A stretch of 64,000 nucleotides of DNA from Enterobacter asburiae (GCA_011754535.1 JAAQVN010000001.1:1178001-1242000), one strand, 5' to 3'. Counted from the stretch's first letter, positions 53,331 to 63,192 are shown. Program-made: numbers and translations. The notes: generated from the letters alone by a model not told the origin.

Positions 53331-55892
53331 ATGAAAAATCACCAGGGACGTTACTGCCCGGTTGCACTGGCGCTGATGGCCGCGCTCTGGCCGCAGGCCG
53401 GCTGGAGCGAAAGCTACTTCAACCCGGCCTTCTTGTCCGACGACACCGCCAGCGTGGCGGATTTGTCGCGTTTTGAACAGGGGCACCAGCAGGCGCCCGG
53501 CATTTATCGCGTTGATATCTGGCGTAACGATGAGTTTATCGGCACCCAGGACGTGCGTTTTGAGCAGGCCGAGAACGTGCCGCCGATGGCGGGCGGTTTG
53601 TCGCCGTGCATTACGCGCGCGATGCTCGATCGCTTTGGCGTCAACGTTGCCGCATTTCCCGAACTGGCTAACGTGCAGGGTGAAACGTGCGTTCCGTTGA
53701 CCACGGCCATTCCCGGCAGCGAAACGGTATTTAACTTTGCCTCGCAGCGCCTTAACGTCAGCCTCCCGCAGGTGGCGATGCAGAACAGCGCGCGCGGCTA
53801 TATTCCGCCTGAACAGTGGGATGAAGGCATTCCCGCCGCGCTGGTGAACTACAGCTTCACGGGCAACCGGGGAAGCGAAGACGACAGCTATTACCTGAAC
53901 CTGCAGAGCGGGCTGAACTATGGTGCCTGGCGTTTACGTAACAACGGCGCATGGCGCTACACGCAAAATAACGGCAAGCGGCGCAGCGAGTGGCAGAATA
54001 TTGGCACCTGGGCGCAGCGCACCGTTATCCCGCTGAAAAGTGAGCTGGTGCTGGGCGACAGCAACACCGGGAATGACGTTTTCGACAGCGTCGGTTTTCG
54101 CGGCGGGCGGCTTTTCTCGTCCGACAGCATGTATCCCGACAGCCTGCAGGGCTACGCGCCGACCGTGCGCGGTATTGCCCGTACGCCTGCCAAAGTGGTG
54201 GTTCGCCAGAACGGCTACGTTATCTATCAGAGCTACGTCCAGCCCGGCGCGTTCGCCATCACCGATCTTAACCCGACCTCCTCCAGCGGTGACCTGGACG
54301 TTACGGTGGAAGAGAAAGACGGCAGCCAGCAGCGCTACACCGTGCCGTACTCCACCGTGCCGCTCCTGCAGCGTGAAGGTCGCTGGAAATATGACCTCGT
54401 GGCGGGGGATTACCGCAGCGGTAACAGCGACCAGGATACACCATTCTTCGCCCAGGGCACCCTGATTACCGGCCTGGCCAACGGCATTACGCTCTATGGC
54501 GGCACCCAGCTGGCGTCACGCTATACCGCATTGGCCGTCGGTGCCGGGAAAAACCTCGGTGACTGGGGGGCAGTCTCCGTCGATATCACCCACGCCCGCA
54601 GCCAGCTCGCGGACGACAGCAAACATGAAGGGCAGTCCCTGCGTTTTCTTTATGCAAAATCGCTGAACGGATTTGGCACCAACTTCCAGCTGCTGGGTTA
54701 TCGCTACTCCACAAAAGGGTTTTACACCCTGGACGATGTGGCCTGGCGCTCAATGGAGGGCTACCAGTATGCCGATAGCCAGGACGATAACGATGTGCCG
54801 GACGTGCAGAGCTATCACAACCTGACGTGGAATAAAAAAGGCCGCTTCCAGCTCAACATTTCCCAGTCGCTGGGGGACTACGGTTCGGTCTATATCTCCG
54901 GGAGCGAGCAAACATACTGGGGGACGGACGAAACGAACCTCTGGTATCAGCTGGGCTACGCGGGGGGCGTGAAGGGAATCAACTACTCCCTGTCATGGTC
55001 GTGGAACAAATCCGTCGGGATCGAGGGTACCGACCGGATCGCGTCGTTTAACGTCTCCGTGCCGTTTAGCCTCTTTACCCGTCAGGGCTATCGCCGGGAC
55101 AGCGCGATCGATCGCGCCTATGCCACCGCATCCGCCAGCCGAAACAGCGATGGCGACACGAGCTGGCAAACCGGCGTCAGCGGCACGCTGCTGGAAGATC
55201 GCAACCTGAACTACAGCGTGACCCAGGGACACGCCAGCACCAATGGCTCAAGCGGAAGCGCCAGCGCCAACTGGCAGGCGACCTACGGCACGCTGGGCGT
55301 GGGCTACAACTATTCCCGCGATCAGCACGATCTCAACTGGCAGCTCTCCGGCGGGGTGGTTGGCCATGCCGACGGCGTGACCTTCAGCCAGCCGCTGGGC
55401 GATACCAACGTGCTGATTAAGGCGCCGGGGGCATCAGGCGTCAGAGTGGAAAACCAGACCGGCGTGAAGACCGACTGGCGAGGCTACGCGGTCATGCCGT
55501 ATGCCACCGTCTACCGCTACAACCGCGTGGCGCTGGACACCAATACCATGAGCAACAGCACCGATATCGAAAACAACGTGAGCAGCGTGGTGCCAACCAA
55601 AGGCGCGCTGGTCCGCGCCAGCTTTGATACCCGCATTGGCGTGCGCGCTTTGCTGACGGTAACGCGTGGCAACCAGCCCGTGCCGTTCGGCGCCGTGGTG
55701 CGTGAAGTCCAGAGCGGCATGACCAGCATGGTGGGTGATGACGGGCAAATATACCTGAGTGGGCTGCCGCTGGAAGGCGAACTGCTGATCCAGTGGGGGA
55801 ACGGGGCGCAATCCCAGTGCCGTGCGCCTTACAGCTTGCCTGAAAAGAGCCTGCAACAGGCGATCACACTTAAGGGGATCCGCTGTGATTAA
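53331..55892 (+). CDS. fimD: FimD, outer-membrane fimbrial usher
   Basis: FimD is the outer-membrane assembly platform for the fimbria. The 853-residue precursor has a signal peptide ([11 protein letters not shown]), an N-terminal chaperone-binding domain, [11 protein letters not shown], the 24-strand barrel with the plug around [20 protein letters not shown], and C-terminal domains ending GIRCD. A GTG six codons upstream (53313) overlaps the chaperone stop and could be used; ATG at 53331 has CAGGGCG before it. It overlaps fimH by eight bases. Confidence 0.94.
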   Translation: MKNHQGRYCPVALALMAALWPQAGWSESYFNPAFLSDDTASVADLSRFEQGHQQAPGIYRVDIWRNDEFIGTQDVRFEQAENVPPMAGGLSPCITRAMLDRFGVNVAAFPELANVQGETCVPLTTAIPGSETVFNFASQRLNVSLPQVAMQNSARGYIPPEQWDEGIPAALVNYSFTGNRGSEDDSYYLNLQSGLNYGAWRLRNNGAWRYTQNNGKRRSEWQNIGTWAQRTVIPLKSELVLGDSNTGNDVFDSVGFRGGRLFSSDSMYPDSLQGYAPTVRGIARTPAKVVVRQNGYVIYQSYVQPGAFAITDLNPTSSSGDLDVTVEEKDGSQQRYTVPYSTVPLLQREGRWKYDLVAGDYRSGNSDQDTPFFAQGTLITGLANGITLYGGTQLASRYTALAVGAGKNLGDWGAVSVDITHARSQLADDSKHEGQSLRFLYAKSLNGFGTNFQLLGYRYSTKGFYTLDDVAWRSMEGYQYADSQDDNDVPDVQSYHNLTWNKKGRFQLNISQSLGDYGSVYISGSEQTYWGTDETNLWYQLGYAGGVKGINYSLSWSWNKSVGIEGTDRIASFNVSVPFSLFTRQGYRRDSAIDRAYATASASRNSDGDTSWQTGVSGTLLEDRNLNYSVTQGHASTNGSSGSASANWQATYGTLGVGYNYSRDQHDLNWQLSGGVVGHADGVTFSQPLGDTNVLIKAPGASGVRVENQTGVKTDWRGYAVMPYATVYRYNRVALDTNTMSNSTDIENNVSSVVPTKGALVRASFDTRIGVRALLTVTRGNQPVPFGAVVREVQSGMTSMVGDDGQIYLSGLPLEGELLIQWGNGAQSQCRAPYSLPEKSLQQAITLKGIRCD

Positions 55893-56892
55893 AATCCATA
55901 TCTTAGCCTTGTCGCTTCTGGCACTCCTGCCCGCGACAAACGCGTTAGCCACCGTGTGCGTCAATGAAAAGGGCGTGCCGACGGAGGTGCATTACGACCT
56001 GACGGATAAATTCAACAGCTCGAATAACCAGGTTGGGCAGGTTGTGACCCTCAGCGAGAAATCGCAGTGGGTGGGGGTCAATGCCGTCTGCCCGAAGGGC
56101 ACCGTCGGGAATACGACCAAGCGCAGCTACGTCACGGATTATCCGGTCACCGGGACCAGTGATGGCTATCAGTATCTGAAGCTTAACGACTATCTGGACG
56201 GGGCGATGAAAATCACGGACAGCTATGCTGGCGCGTTTTATCCACCCAAAAATTATATCCAGATGGGGAGCCATCCGAACGTTTCAAAAAACAAACCGTT
56301 TGGCGTGCAGGATTCCAGCCTTATTTTCCGTCTTAAGGTGACCCGACGCTTTATCAATATGGTGGTGATTCCGCGTGCCACCATGTTCCGGGTTTACGTC
56401 ACCACCACCTCCTCCGATCCGTTGACCACGCCGGTCTACACCATCAGCTACAGCGGAATCATTCAGGTGCCGCAGAGCTGCGCCATCAACGCCGGCAATG
56501 TGGTTGAGTTTGATTTCGGCGACATTGGCGCCTCCCTGTTCAGCAAGGCTGGCGTGGGTAACAAGCCGGAGGGCGTCTCATCGCAAAGCAAAACCATCGC
56601 GATTAAATGCACCAACGTGGAGGCAAACGCCATGCTGACGATGCGCGTCGAAGCTGAAAAGGTCTCCGATAACGTGCTGGTGTCGGATAACCCGGATGTG
56701 GGGTTCATCATTGCCAACGAGAGCGGTGCGCCGCTCACGCCTAACAACCTGACGAGCAAAATTCCGTTCCGCCTGGACGACAGCGCCCAGGCGCAGGTGG
56801 GGATCCGGGTTTGGCCGGTGAGCGTGACGGGCAACAAGCCAGCGGAAGGGCGCTTTACCTCGCGCGGATATTTGCGCGTGGATTACGACTAA
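55885..56892 (+). CDS. fimH: FimH, fimbrial tip adhesin (Salmonella type)
   Basis: FimH is the mannose-binding tip adhesin. The 335-residue precursor, equal in length to Salmonella FimH, starts with GTG at 55885 after AAGGGGA and overlaps the usher by eight bases. The signal ends NALA-TVC. The lectin domain shows [33 protein letters not shown] and [11 protein letters not shown], close to Salmonella FimH. The pilin domain has [22 protein letters not shown] and RGYLRVDYD. Ligand is by family only. Confidence 0.92.
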   Translation: MIKIHILALSLLALLPATNALATVCVNEKGVPTEVHYDLTDKFNSSNNQVGQVVTLSEKSQWVGVNAVCPKGTVGNTTKRSYVTDYPVTGTSDGYQYLKLNDYLDGAMKITDSYAGAFYPPKNYIQMGSHPNVSKNKPFGVQDSSLIFRLKVTRRFINMVVIPRATMFRVYVTTTSSDPLTTPVYTISYSGIIQVPQSCAINAGNVVEFDFGDIGASLFSKAGVGNKPEGVSSQSKTIAIKCTNVEANAMLTMRVEAEKVSDNVLVSDNPDVGFIIANESGAPLTPNNLTSKIPFRLDDSAQAQVGIRVWPVSVTGNKPAEGRFTSRGYLRVDYD

Positions 56893-56901
56893 GGAGCAGA
56901 C

Positions 56902-57423
56902 ATGCGAAACGGGATCCGTTTTATCACCGTGGCGCTCTTTGCGCTTTGCACCCAGGCTCAGGCGGAAACCGCATTGGGCGAAATTAATATTCGGCTCTAC
57001 GGCAATATTGTCGATTTCACCTGCGTGGCAGAGGGTAACGATAGCGACAAAACGGTCACGCTGGGCACCTGGCCCACGAAGCAGCTCAACACCACGGGGA
57101 GCCGCACGCAGCCAATGCCCTTCACGCTGAAGCTGACCGGCTGCCCGCCCGGGGCGGCGTCCATTACGTTCTCCGGTAAAGCTGACGGGAGCAACAGCGG
57201 ATTGCTGGCGCTGAATGATGCCAGTACAGCGAGCCACGTCGCCGTTGAGATCAGGGATGCAGATAAGACGCGCCTGGCGCTTCAGCAGGCCAGCCAGCCG
57301 GTCACGGTTGATGCGCAGGGGAATGCGACGCTGTCATTTTATGCCAATTATATTGCCACTGCCGATAACCCTCAGCCCGGACGGGCTGATGCGGATGCCA
57401 CCTTCATGATTAATTATAATTAG
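56902..57423 (+). CDS. fimF: FimF, minor fimbrial subunit/adaptor
   Basis: FimF is a 173-residue pilin that links adhesin to rod. The signal peptide ends AQA-ETAL; Cys residues in VDFTCVAEGN and LTGCPPGA, SITFSGKADG, and ADATFMINYN at the C-terminus mark the fimbrial family. It is ten bases after fimH and the last structural gene. It ends in a strong hairpin facing fimZ. Confidence 0.92.
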   Translation: MRNGIRFITVALFALCTQAQAETALGEINIRLYGNIVDFTCVAEGNDSDKTVTLGTWPTKQLNTTGSRTQPMPFTLKLTGCPPGAASITFSGKADGSNSGLLALNDASTASHVAVEIRDADKTRLALQQASQPVTVDAQGNATLSFYANYIATADNPQPGRADADATFMINYN

Positions 57424-57432
57424 CACTGACCG

Positions 57433-57466
57433 CACTCCCTGCAGCTCAGATAAACTGCAGGGAGTG
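57433..57466. terminator. Stem-loop between fimF and fimZ
   Basis: CACTCCCTGCAG and CTGCAGGGAGTG form a perfect 12-base stem with a ten-base loop between the convergent fimF and fimZ genes. There is no T run, but position and strength suggest a two-way terminator. Confidence 0.7.
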
Positions 57467-57474
57467 AATTCAGG

Positions 57475-58107
57475 TTATAGTAGCTCGTGCGCTTTGGCGT
57501 AATCTATTAATTCCACGATGCTTTGCACGCCAAGCTTGGAATAAATATTGGATTTGTGCGCACTAATGGTTTTATTGCTCAACAATAGCTGCTCAGCAAT
57601 CTCCTTATTGGATAATCCATTCGCCAGATAACGCAATACCGTGACCTCACGATTCGATAATGGCATATCCACAGCCATCCCTTTTCCTGAACCCATATGG
57701 TTTATAAAATTCAGCGTTTCAGACGGGAAAAAAGAATAGCCCATCAGAATCATCTCTACGGCGTTGTAGATCTCACCCAAATCTTTTCGTTTACTGACGA
57801 AGCCGTTGGCCCCGGCGCGAATCGCACGACCCGCGTAAAATAACTCTGATTTAGAGGAGAGGAACAGAACCTTGATGTCTTTGTTTAAGTTTCTGATTCT
57901 CTTCAGTAAAGCGAATGCATCTGTGCCCGTGAGTTCGATGTCAAGGATCACCAAATCGATAGGATGATTGCGAATGCAGTCAAGAACTTCATGGCTATCG
58001 CCAGACTTAAGCTTGACTATGATATTTTTATTTTTCTGTAGCAGGACCTCTATCGACATTCTGACGATAGGATGTTCGTCCATAATGATAACGGATGCCG
58101 GTTTCAT
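57475..58107 (-). CDS. fimZ: FimZ, response regulator activating fimA
   Basis: FimZ is a NarL/FixJ response regulator that activates fim transcription in Salmonella. The 210-residue protein has a receiver domain with acidic pocket, phospho-acceptor Asp56 in LVILDIEL and Lys in SKRKDL near 106, then a LuxR-type HTH (LSNREVTVLRYLANGLSNKE, about 149-200). Length equals FimZ of Salmonella and E. coli. No cognate sensor kinase is seen nearby. It is convergent with fimF. Confidence 0.95.
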   Translation of the reverse strand: MKPASVIIMDEHPIVRMSIEVLLQKNKNIIVKLKSGDSHEVLDCIRNHPIDLVILDIELTGTDAFALLKRIRNLNKDIKVLFLSSKSELFYAGRAIRAGANGFVSKRKDLGEIYNAVEMILMGYSFFPSETLNFINHMGSGKGMAVDMPLSNREVTVLRYLANGLSNKEIAEQLLLSNKTISAHKSNIYSKLGVQSIVELIDYAKAHELL

Positions 58108-58918
58108 TTTTAATGCCTCAGATTGTTAAAAGCGTTATGCAGAGTTTTGTAAAACTCTCGAAATGCCGGAAGGATATAAAGTGCAGATCCCTATACCGTA
58201 GTATTTCCCTGGAAAGAGCGAAAGCATCCTTGTTTACGTAATGAAAAGAACGGTGCCTCAGCGCGGTCATCTCATTTGGCTGGTGTTGGCAAAAAGGTTT
58301 TTCTTATTCAGATTTGGTACGCTTCTTATTATACAGGGTAAGTTTTTTCCGAAAACCCTGTAAATTAACCTCCGCTTATTGGTTTGTATTATCTTCTGGA
58401 TCTGAATGGCTATTTTTTTAAATTTAGCGGAAATATCCTGTTATCCTATTTACCACATCTTTTCATCTTTATGTAATAACAAAAAATAACAGATGTCTCT
58501 TTATGTTGCGATATTGTTAACAAAAGAGAGCCTCAATTCGGAGGGCGAGCCAGGGAAATTGAGGCGAAAAAGTATCCCGCAGAGTGTCAAACCTTCATCT
58601 GAAAGTACTTAAGGCGTATCACCGTCGCACCATCATCGCACAGGAGAATATGCTATTCACTTTGCTTTCCGCTCCAGGAGAGTGAAGCGAAGCTGCTTGT
58701 TTTTACATCATTATCATCTTATTAACGCCTTCTCCTTTCACTTAACGGATGGAGGAAAGTGCTGCCGTTGATTCAATCTGTGACATTTCACATGGTTTCG
58801 GACCATAAATTAGGAATAGTTATAAAATCGAATATATTGTTAAAATTTAACCATTAATTAACATTGAGGGTAAGTAAATTCCTAAAGCGCTTTAGGAAAT
58901 AAGAGGTTAGTGCGCAAG
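58108..58918. other. fimY-fimZ intergenic region (811 bases, no gene seen)
   Basis: This A+T-rich region separates fimZ from fimY, both read leftward. It should hold the fimZ promoter and the fimY terminator. Two inverted repeats are visible: TACAGGGT (58332-58339) with ACCCTGTA (58355-58362), and CCTCAATT (58531-58538) with AATTGAGG (58557-58564). No convincing reading frame was found. In Salmonella this gap is also long and regulatory. Confidence 0.6.
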
Positions 58919-59635
58919 TTAAAACGTACAGTCTGAGAGGTTATTAAGAAGGTGTAACAATTCCTGGCGATGGCTCAACCCCAGCTTCAGCAGGATGCAG
59001 CTGAGACGGTAGATAATGCGGCTATAGGGACGATTCTGCAAAAGGGCAATCTGACGTAACGTCTTACCGCGGGCAAGCTCCTGCAGAATGGGCCATTCGT
59101 TGCGGGAAAACCAGTCTTTGTCGGAACCCTGCGGGGGGCGAGAATCCATCAGGCTGTGCTGAAGTCCTGCCGCGTTCATCTGACGTTCCAGCACGTGAAA
59201 AGGGCCTGCCGCCTTGCAGAACAGGCGGGTATCATAATTATCTGCCCGGACCAGAAGCCACGGCGTCAGGAAGGGGGGATACAGGCTATGCCTTCTTAAC
59301 CGATCCAGCTGATCGATAAGCCCGGTGGAACGGCTTTCAATATCCACCACCAGACGGGCTGAAGGCCATTGGAACTGGGCGCCCAGCGCATCATCCAGTG
59401 AGGTGTAGTCACAACAGCTGCTCAGGGGAAACTGCCCATTGAGAAAACCGGTGCGCAGAAAATGATCTTCCGTAACAAGGATAATAAACGGAGCATCGGT
59501 TTTTCGGGGCTGGCTGATGGACTGGCTCAAAAATTCGAGCCGGTCGAAAAAGGGGGGAGCAAATGGTGAGCGCGTAAATCCCAGTGCATCACTTCCTGTA
59601 CGCCGCCGCCGGTAACGGCGCACTGTCATTCGCAT
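58919..59635 (-). CDS. fimY: FimY-like fimbrial regulator with LuxR-type HTH
   Basis: This is a 238-residue protein; position (beside fimZ and before an EAL gene) and length match Salmonella FimY (about 240), a co-activator of fim expression. The C-terminal part has a LuxR-like HTH pattern (WPILQELARGKTLRQIALLQ, then a recognition-like helix SRIIYRLSCILLKLGLSHRQ). The N-terminus is basic (RRYRRRR). No phospho-acceptor receiver domain is obvious. ATG at 59635 follows AGGAGGGAGACC. It is 24 bases after the EAL gene. Confidence 0.8.
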   Translation of the reverse strand: MRMTVRRYRRRRTGSDALGFTRSPFAPPFFDRLEFLSQSISQPRKTDAPFIILVTEDHFLRTGFLNGQFPLSSCCDYTSLDDALGAQFQWPSARLVVDIESRSTGLIDQLDRLRRHSLYPPFLTPWLLVRADNYDTRLFCKAAGPFHVLERQMNAAGLQHSLMDSRPPQGSDKDWFSRNEWPILQELARGKTLRQIALLQNRPYSRIIYRLSCILLKLGLSHRQELLHLLNNLSDCTF

Positions 59636-59659
59636 GGTCTCCCTCCTGGAAATGGCGTT

Positions 59660-60358
59660 TTAATCCTCCGGCCATGTCCAGGACGGCCAGTAATACCCCT
59701 GGCCGAAATCTGCGCCTGCCTGCAGTGCCCAGGTGCGATCGCGTTCAGTCTCAATACCTTCGATAAGCACGCTCCCGGCCAGTTGAAAGCAACGTGAAAC
59801 CAGTTGCCTCAGCGCAGGCGTGGCGCGTAAACGCCAGAATGCGTCCTTATCAATTTTGATGCCGCTCAACGGTAACCGACAAAATAAAAACGGCTGAATG
59901 ATAATTTCGTCAATATCATCCAGCCATATACTGTGCCCCTGCTGCCGGAGTGTCCGCATGTTCTGAATGGCGCTCTGCATCTGTGCGGCAGAGAACGTCA
60001 GAAAAACAGGGGGATCAACAATCTCAATATTCAGCGGCGTGTTTTTCAGTTTGATGAGCCGCTGAAAAGACGCTGGCTCTGTCAGAACGGTTATCGGCAA
60101 ATTAATAAAAAGGTTATGACCGTGCGGCGTATTTTTTAGTGCGGCAAGCTGCGCTTCAAGCAGCGTCATTGACCAGCCTGCTGGCTGATGGCGGAAAAAA
60201 TCCTCGCTGTAGCATGTGTCTGACAGGACGCTTAGTACCTCCACGCCAACCCGTCGTTGAGAGGTGAGGGCGACGACAGGCTCCAGTTTGATGCCGACGA
60301 TGTCCTGAGAAATGTCGTGTAACCGGGGGGGCGTATCGAACGGGTTGTGCGCTGTCAC
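59660..60358 (-). CDS. EAL-domain protein of the fim cluster (STM0551-like)
   Basis: This is a 232-residue single EAL domain without membrane or sensor parts. STM0551 of Salmonella, at the same place, is described as a c-di-GMP phosphodiesterase that lowers type 1 fimbriation. Here the name motif is EVL (GVEVLSVL) rather than EAL; NLP, IEIVDPP, LDDIDE, IKIDKD, EGIETE and QGYYW stand for the other conserved positions. Most metal and catalytic residues remain, but activity is uncertain. Start GTG at 60358. It is upstream of fimY in one operon. Confidence 0.83.
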   Translation of the reverse strand: MTAHNPFDTPPRLHDISQDIVGIKLEPVVALTSQRRVGVEVLSVLSDTCYSEDFFRHQPAGWSMTLLEAQLAALKNTPHGHNLFINLPITVLTEPASFQRLIKLKNTPLNIEIVDPPVFLTFSAAQMQSAIQNMRTLRQQGHSIWLDDIDEIIIQPFLFCRLPLSGIKIDKDAFWRLRATPALRQLVSRCFQLAGSVLIEGIETERDRTWALQAGADFGQGYYWPSWTWPED

Positions 60359-60636
60359 TCCATTATCCTGTTGTCTGTCAGCCTCCAGGCGGCCGGGATA
60401 CCTCGCTCTAGTGTGACGAGCTGACGTTCCGGAAAACAGCAGGCGTTACTTAAATGCAACTAAGCCTTTTCGCAGTGCTGAATTTTACGGTGAAACAGGG
60501 ATAAATGTTGAGAAAATAGCCGTATTTACAATCGGCTAGGGGTAATTGCCCCGGAAAACGGAAAAGGCATTGACTCACCTGCCATTGACCGTATAATTCT
60601 TCGCGTTTCACCACCGCGAAGTACACTCTTCTCAGT

Positions 60637-60713
60637 GCGCCCTTAGCTCAGTTGGATAGAGCAACGGCCTTCTAAGCCGTAGGTCGTAGGTTCGAATCCT
60701 ACAGGGCGTGCCA
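60637..60713 (+). tRNA. argU: tRNA-Arg (anticodon TCT), argU/fimU
   Basis: The 77-base gene folds as a cloverleaf: acceptor GCGCCCT/AGGGCGT, D arm, anticodon stem ACGGC/GCCGT with TCT at 60671-60673, T arm GTAGG/CCTAC and encoded CCA. It reads rare AGA codons. In Salmonella the same gene is called fimU and is needed to translate fimY. The first pair is G1 with T72, a wobble. It is the attachment site of the element that follows. Confidence 0.97.
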
Positions 60714-60721
60714 TTCTCACT

Positions 60722-60802
60722 TCTACTAACGTCTCCCAAAGTCTACTAAATCCAGTAATACCAAGCCATTAAGCTAAATCTCGCTCTCCCTACGTCTACT
60801 AA
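60722..60802 (+). repeat. Three TCTACTAA direct repeats beside the attachment site
   Basis: TCTACTAA occurs at 60722-60729, 60742-60749 and 60795-60802, between the tRNA gene and the integrase. Such repeats often are arm-type binding sites for the integrase at the attL end of an element. Confidence 0.65.
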
Positions 60803-60827
60803 ATTGTATTGAAATCCACACCAAAGT

Positions 60828-60876
60828 GGGGGTACATTCGGGGGTATATACAGGTTCAATGGAAAGAGATACCCCC
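60828..60876 (+). promoter_or_regulatory. Repeats in the integrase leader
   Basis: GGGGGTA appears at 60828-60834 and 60840-60846. The inverse, ATACCCCC, is at 60869-60876, directly before the integrase start codon and able to pair with GGGGGTAT (60840-60847). The presumed ribosome binding site GGAAAGAG (60861-60868) lies in the loop. It may allow autoregulation. Confidence 0.5.
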
Positions 60877-60877
60877 A

Positions 60878-62074
60878 ATGAAGTTAACGGCACGCCAGAT
60901 AAGCACAGCTAAGCCTCAGGACAAGCCCTACAAACTGGCGGATGGCGGTGGCCTGTACCTGCTAGTTAACCCGAATGGTTCCCGATACTGGCGCCTGAAG
61001 TACCGCCTGGCAGGAAAAGAAAAGCTCCTTTCAATTGGCGTTTTCCCTGATGTAACCCTCGCTGAGGCAAGAGATAAGCGAAATGAAGCGAAACGATTAC
61101 TCGCTAATGGTGAAGATCCGTCTGAGGTTAAGCAGGCGGAGAAGCAAGCCAGAATACTCGCGGTGAATAACAGTTTTGAGTCTCTTGCACTTGAATGGCA
61201 TGAACATAAGAAACCGAATTGGTCTTCCGGTTATGCTGACGACATTCTCGAATATCTGCGAAAAGATATTTTCCCTTATATCGGTAGAAAGGCGATTACC
61301 GATATCAAACCCATGGACATGCTTTCTGTTCTGAAGAAGATGGAGGAACGCGGTGTCCTGGATAAGCTGAAGAAAACGAGACAGGCTTGCCGCCAGATAT
61401 TCACTTATGCTGTCATCACCGGAAGGGCCGAGTACAACCCAGTCACTGATTTGGCTGGGGCTCTGAAATCTCCCAAGCAGCAACATTTCCCTCATCTCTC
61501 ACCAGATCAACTTGGTCCCTTCAGACAAGCTGTCGACGCATATAGCGGCAGTAAAATTACCCGCATCGCGACATTACTTCTCATGTACCTCAGTGTCCGA
61601 ACTATCGAACTTCGTGCTGCTGAGTGGCATGAATTTGAGCTGAGCAAAGATCTCTGGCTAATCCCAAAAGAGCGCATGAAGATGCGTCGGCCACACCTCG
61701 TTCCTATTCCCAAACAAGCTAAGGATCTGTTGCTCGAACTCAAAGAGATTACTGGCAGAGGAAAGTATGTTTTCCCTGGACGTAATGACGCAGGTAAGCC
61801 GATGAGCGAAGCCAGCATTAACCAGGTGATTAAACGTATTGGCTATGGCGGTCAAGCTACTGGCCATGGCTTCAGGCATACCATGAGTACTGTGTTACAT
61901 GAACAGGGATTCAATTCTGCTTGGATAGAGGCGCAGCTGGCGCATTCTGACAGAAACACGATACGTGGTACCTACAATCATGCTCAGTATATTGATGGAC
62001 GGCGTGAGATGCTTCAGTGGTATGCGGACTATCTTGATGAACTTGTCGTAGTGGTTCAAAAAAAGAATGCGTGA
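60878..62074 (+). CDS. Tyrosine-type integrase (P4-like)
   Basis: This 398-residue integrase recombines the element at the tRNA-Arg gene. MKLTARQISTAKPQDKPYKL is the standard N-terminus of P4-family integrases (DUF4102-like arm-binding domain with DGGGLYLLV). The catalytic domain has Arg in LSVRTIELRAAEW, His-x-x-Arg in HGFRHTMST and Tyr in RGTYNHAQYI. All key residues are present. The start at 60878 is preferred over an in-frame ATG 23 codons upstream. Orientation away from the tRNA is usual. Confidence 0.95.
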   Translation: MKLTARQISTAKPQDKPYKLADGGGLYLLVNPNGSRYWRLKYRLAGKEKLLSIGVFPDVTLAEARDKRNEAKRLLANGEDPSEVKQAEKQARILAVNNSFESLALEWHEHKKPNWSSGYADDILEYLRKDIFPYIGRKAITDIKPMDMLSVLKKMEERGVLDKLKKTRQACRQIFTYAVITGRAEYNPVTDLAGALKSPKQQHFPHLSPDQLGPFRQAVDAYSGSKITRIATLLLMYLSVRTIELRAAEWHEFELSKDLWLIPKERMKMRRPHLVPIPKQAKDLLLELKEITGRGKYVFPGRNDAGKPMSEASINQVIKRIGYGGQATGHGFRHTMSTVLHEQGFNSAWIEAQLAHSDRNTIRGTYNHAQYIDGRREMLQWYADYLDELVVVVQKKNA

Positions 62075-62082
62075 ATATTTTG

Positions 62083-62098
62083 CTGTATGAATATACAG
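62083..62098. promoter_or_regulatory. LexA-like (SOS) box
   Basis: CTGTATGAATATACAG matches the SOS-box form CTGT-N8-ACAG with an A+T-rich centre. It lies nine bases after the integrase stop and 135 bases before the next gene. Confidence 0.7.
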
Positions 62099-62232
62099 CT
62101 CGATCTAGACATATATACTTCAGTAGACGATAATCCCATGAAAGAAAATGGTTATGTTTAGGTTGGAACCGAAGACCCATGCACCTCTGTGGGCTGGCAT
62201 AGCCGCAAATTTAAGAAGCGCGAGGTGGCGTT

Positions 62233-63192
62233 ATGGCGAAGAAAGTTTACCCAAAAGAAATTAAAAGTTGGTTTTCTTTAAAAAATTACGAGACTTTCCA
62301 GTCACTGACTATTGAACAAATTCTGCGTGAATTAGAGTTTAGGGTGATGTTTGCCATTGATTACACATCTGATGATGAAGAATCAAACGAAGGCTGGCTT
62401 CATACTAAAAGTCGCTTACTTGAAGAAATAATGAAGGGAGTTACTCTATCCTCAGATCTTTCTGATCTTGTATTCCCAGAGTTATCAGATAATACCTCTG
62501 TCAGAGGTAACAAAAACTCTGATCCCATCGAGTACAGAATTAATGGTATTCCTGTTATCTCCAATCAACACGCCTTAAGGCCTTACCAAGAAGAGTTAAG
62601 TGGTGACGAATCTATAACTCCTTTCAGCATGGGTGATTTAGCAAGCTACTACCGTTTTTATCTTCGTCATAAACACATTGTTCATGGCCATCGAATTTCA
62701 GAAATCAACGATGGTAGAATATTTTCATGTGTCAGTGCTGTAGAAGATGGAAGTTCAGAATTCGAAGATGAAGTAGTTATCAAGGTTAATCTTGCATCTT
62801 ACACGGATGATGAGTTGATAGCCGAGTTTAAGGAACTTCTTAAAGAATGGCGATTCGAGTTGGACATTGATGAACCGCAAGCCAGTAAATCTAGAGTAGG
62901 GATCTCAACTATCAAAAAAATTATTACATATAAAGTATTCCCTTTTCTGGATCTTATACTTTGGGAGGTAATCAATGGTAGAAAAATTAGTCATGATTTA
63001 GCTTCACGTTTGTTGTTCCCAGATGATGAGGACGAGGTTATTGGTGGACAGCAGGTTAAGGATACAATCCGCCCGTTTGTTGAAAAAATAATCAATGAGG
63101 ACACTTTCCCTCTAGTAAAACATTACGTTAAGAAAAACAGCTACCTCAAAACTATGAGAATTTCAGATGTTATGAAACTCTCCGAAGACTGA
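62233..63192 (+). CDS. Probable DUF6387-family protein of the integrated element
   Basis: This is a 319-residue cytoplasmic protein, function unknown. The N-terminus KSWFSLKNYETFQSLTIEQI resembles the WFxLxxY opening of DUF6387 proteins, which often lie next to integrases. No membrane segment or catalytic motif is obvious; the middle is acidic (DDEESNEG) and a RHKHIVHGHRIS cluster is rich in His. ATG follows GCGAGGTGGCG. A LexA-like box lies upstream, so SOS induction is possible. Base composition is clearly A+T-richer than in the core genes. Confidence 0.75.
   Translation: MAKKVYPKEIKSWFSLKNYETFQSLTIEQILRELEFRVMFAIDYTSDDEESNEGWLHTKSRLLEEIMKGVTLSSDLSDLVFPELSDNTSVRGNKNSDPIEYRINGIPVISNQHALRPYQEELSGDESITPFSMGDLASYYRFYLRHKHIVHGHRISEINDGRIFSCVSAVEDGSSEFEDEVVIKVNLASYTDDELIAEFKELLKEWRFELDIDEPQASKSRVGISTIKKIITYKVFPFLDLILWEVINGRKISHDLASRLLFPDDEDEVIGGQQVKDTIRPFVEKIINEDTFPLVKHYVKKNSYLKTMRISDVMKLSED

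Noticed and set aside
58108-58918. Search for fimW or a small gene in the fimY-fimZ gap
   Set aside because: No frame with a start, ribosome binding site and sensible composition was found.
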